Below are positions 5,902-6,921 of a stretch of DNA of 6,921 bases, piece by piece. The DNA comes from an uncultured Polymorphobacter sp. Lineage in GTDB: Bacteria; Pseudomonadota; Alphaproteobacteria; Sphingomonadales; Sphingomonadaceae. Numbering within the stretch: position 1 is the first letter of the stretch; the number at the start of each line of letters is the position of its first letter. The stretch covers positions 1-6,921 of the forward strand of contig CALMPZ010000402.1 in the NCBI GenBank assembly GCA_937871645.1, given 5' to 3'. A program made the translations under genes and the position numbers. Under the pieces are notes generated by a model. It made no database searches, had not been told where the DNA came from, and saw nothing but the letters and a program-made list of their open reading frames with translations.

Positions 5902-6921
5902 TCACTTCAGCAAGGGCAGGTTCGTCACCGTCTTGCCACTCAGATCCCAGCCCTTGAAATCGAGCGTCATGACCTGCGGGTTTTCGAACGAACGGATGCT
6001 GTAGGTCTTGTTCTTCAAGTCCGCGACGACGGTCCATTCGGTGAACTCATAGGCATTGGCGCCGCCGCCATAGCCGCTCGATGCATCGAGGTAGATCGAC
6101 CCGTACGGAATGTCGAAATTGTTCAGGATATGCCATGCGCGGCTCTTCTGCACCTCGGTGGGCACATTGGTCGGCGTGTTCAGCACGAACAATGACGCAC
6201 GCACGAAGCGGTCGGGGCTGAGCGAACTGCCGGGGATGCCGTGCAGGCCGTTGCCCGAGCTCGCCGGCGGGAAAGTATGGCCGTTGACGACGAGCGGCTT
6301 CTTGTCGAGCCCGCTGAGATTGGCATAGTTGCCGATATTCGCGAGGTGCCACGAGAACGCCGGATCATTCGTCAACACGCCGATGATGTTGTCGGTGATC
6401 ACGAGCTGGCCGCCAAGATATTCCACCACAATACTGCCGCCGGCGGCGTCGTGCAGCGTCATGTGCGCCTTCGGAACGCCACCCCAGGCCTTCATCGGCG
6501 CGTTGCTGACGTACATCTTGCCGAGCGCCGCGCGCACCTCGCCGACGGTGGCGAAATTGCTCAGCACATAGGTCAGCAATTGCTGCGGCGCGATGCTGTT
6601 GGCTTCCTGCCCCGCCGGCACATCCTGATATTGCGCGGTGTTCGGGGCATTGAGCATGCCGCCGGCCAGCCCGGCTTCGTTCATGCCATCGACGTAGAAC
6701 GGCATGCCGAAGACATTGGCGCCGACGACCGCATATTTCGAGTTCCAGCTCTTGCCCTTGCCGGGCGTGCCATCGGGGCCGATGCCGACATTGGCAAAGC
6801 CGCGCGGCATCTTCATCGCCATCGAGTGCAGCGGAATGCCGAACTCCATCGTCCGGCCGTAAATGCGCCCGCCGTCATTGCCGGCCAGCACCAGCGAGGT
6901 GCACGCCAGCGCCGGTTGCGC
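5902..6921 (-). CDS. Choloylglycine hydrolase / penicillin V acylase family Ntn hydrolase, 5' end beyond the window
   Basis: This is a linear-amide C-N hydrolase (bile salt hydrolase, penicillin V acylase and N-acyl homoserine lactone acylase relatives). The reading frame is open to the right edge, so the start and most of the signal peptide are missing. The last visible signal residues are AQPALA, an AxA-type cleavage site directly before Cys (codon 6901-6903), which becomes the N-terminal nucleophile of a 333-residue mature protein, probably periplasmic. Mature-protein landmarks match the family: Cys1, Arg17 in YGRTMEFG (15-22), DGMNEAGLAGGMLN, VLTNDPAFSWHL (Asn175-like site) and SPDRFVRASLF (Arg228-like site). 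Position 20 is Glu where characterised enzymes have Asp. Substrate is not predictable; acylated amides or signal molecules are possible. It converges on rtcB-tRNA. Confidence 0.9.
   Translation of the reverse strand, partial: AQPALACTSLVLAGNDGGRIYGRTMEFGIPLHSMAMKMPRGFANVGIGPDGTPGKGKSWNSKYAVVGANVFGMPFYVDGMNEAGLAGGMLNAPNTAQYQDVPAGQEANSIAPQQLLTYVLSNFATVGEVRAALGKMYVSNAPMKAWGGVPKAHMTLHDAAGGSIVVEYLGGQLVITDNIIGVLTNDPAFSWHLANIGNYANLSGLDKKPLVVNGHTFPPASSGNGLHGIPGSSLSPDRFVRASLFVLNTPTNVPTEVQKSRAWHILNNFDIPYGSIYLDASSGYGGGANAYEFTEWTVVADLKNKTYSIRSFENPQVMTLDFKGWDLSGKTVTNLPLLK

Overview
The window is GC-rich chromosomal DNA that looks alphaproteobacterial, most likely from the Sphingomonadales. The evidence is the PurS/PurQ split form of FGAM synthase, the codon use of the core genes, and several starts without a Shine-Dalgarno sequence close behind a -10-like box. 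The taxon is an inference; no marker gene such as 16S rRNA is present.

Layout: (1) purC (152-931, +), preceded by a promoter-like site and an inverted-repeat leader. (2) A tract of about 2.5 kb between purC and purS. It holds a small, relatively AT-rich lipoprotein gene (993-1343, +), a toxin-antitoxin operon of the RelE/HigB killer plus XRE antidote type (1383-1962, -) with a perfect 22-bp palindrome over its promoter, and a 12-helix MFS transporter of the ACS type (2026-3330, -). (3) purS and purQ (3405-4297, +), translationally coupled by a GTGA overlap. (4) A 252-nt structured leader (4298-4549), then rtcB (4550-5770, +), an RNA 3'-phosphate/5'-OH ligase. (5) A tRNA gene with a UUG anticodon starting 8 nt after the rtcB stop, then a GC-rich hairpin. 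(6) The 3' part of a convergent gene for a periplasmic Ntn hydrolase of the choloylglycine hydrolase / penicillin V acylase family, cut by the right edge just upstream of its catalytic cysteine.

How the genes fit together: PurS and PurQ are subunits of FGAM synthase (with PurL, not in the window), and PurC acts later in the same de novo IMP pathway. These genes are usually neighbours in alphaproteobacteria, so the lipoprotein/TA/MFS tract looks like an insertion or rearrangement within a purine cluster. RtcB and the tRNA form a probable transcription unit that joins an RNA repair ligase to one tRNA. Its leader has two strong hairpins, one of which covers the rtcB ribosome-binding site.

The best leads for something undescribed are the rtcB leader plus rtcB-tRNA arrangement, and the promoter architecture of the toxin gene. 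The protein-coding genes themselves belong to known families.
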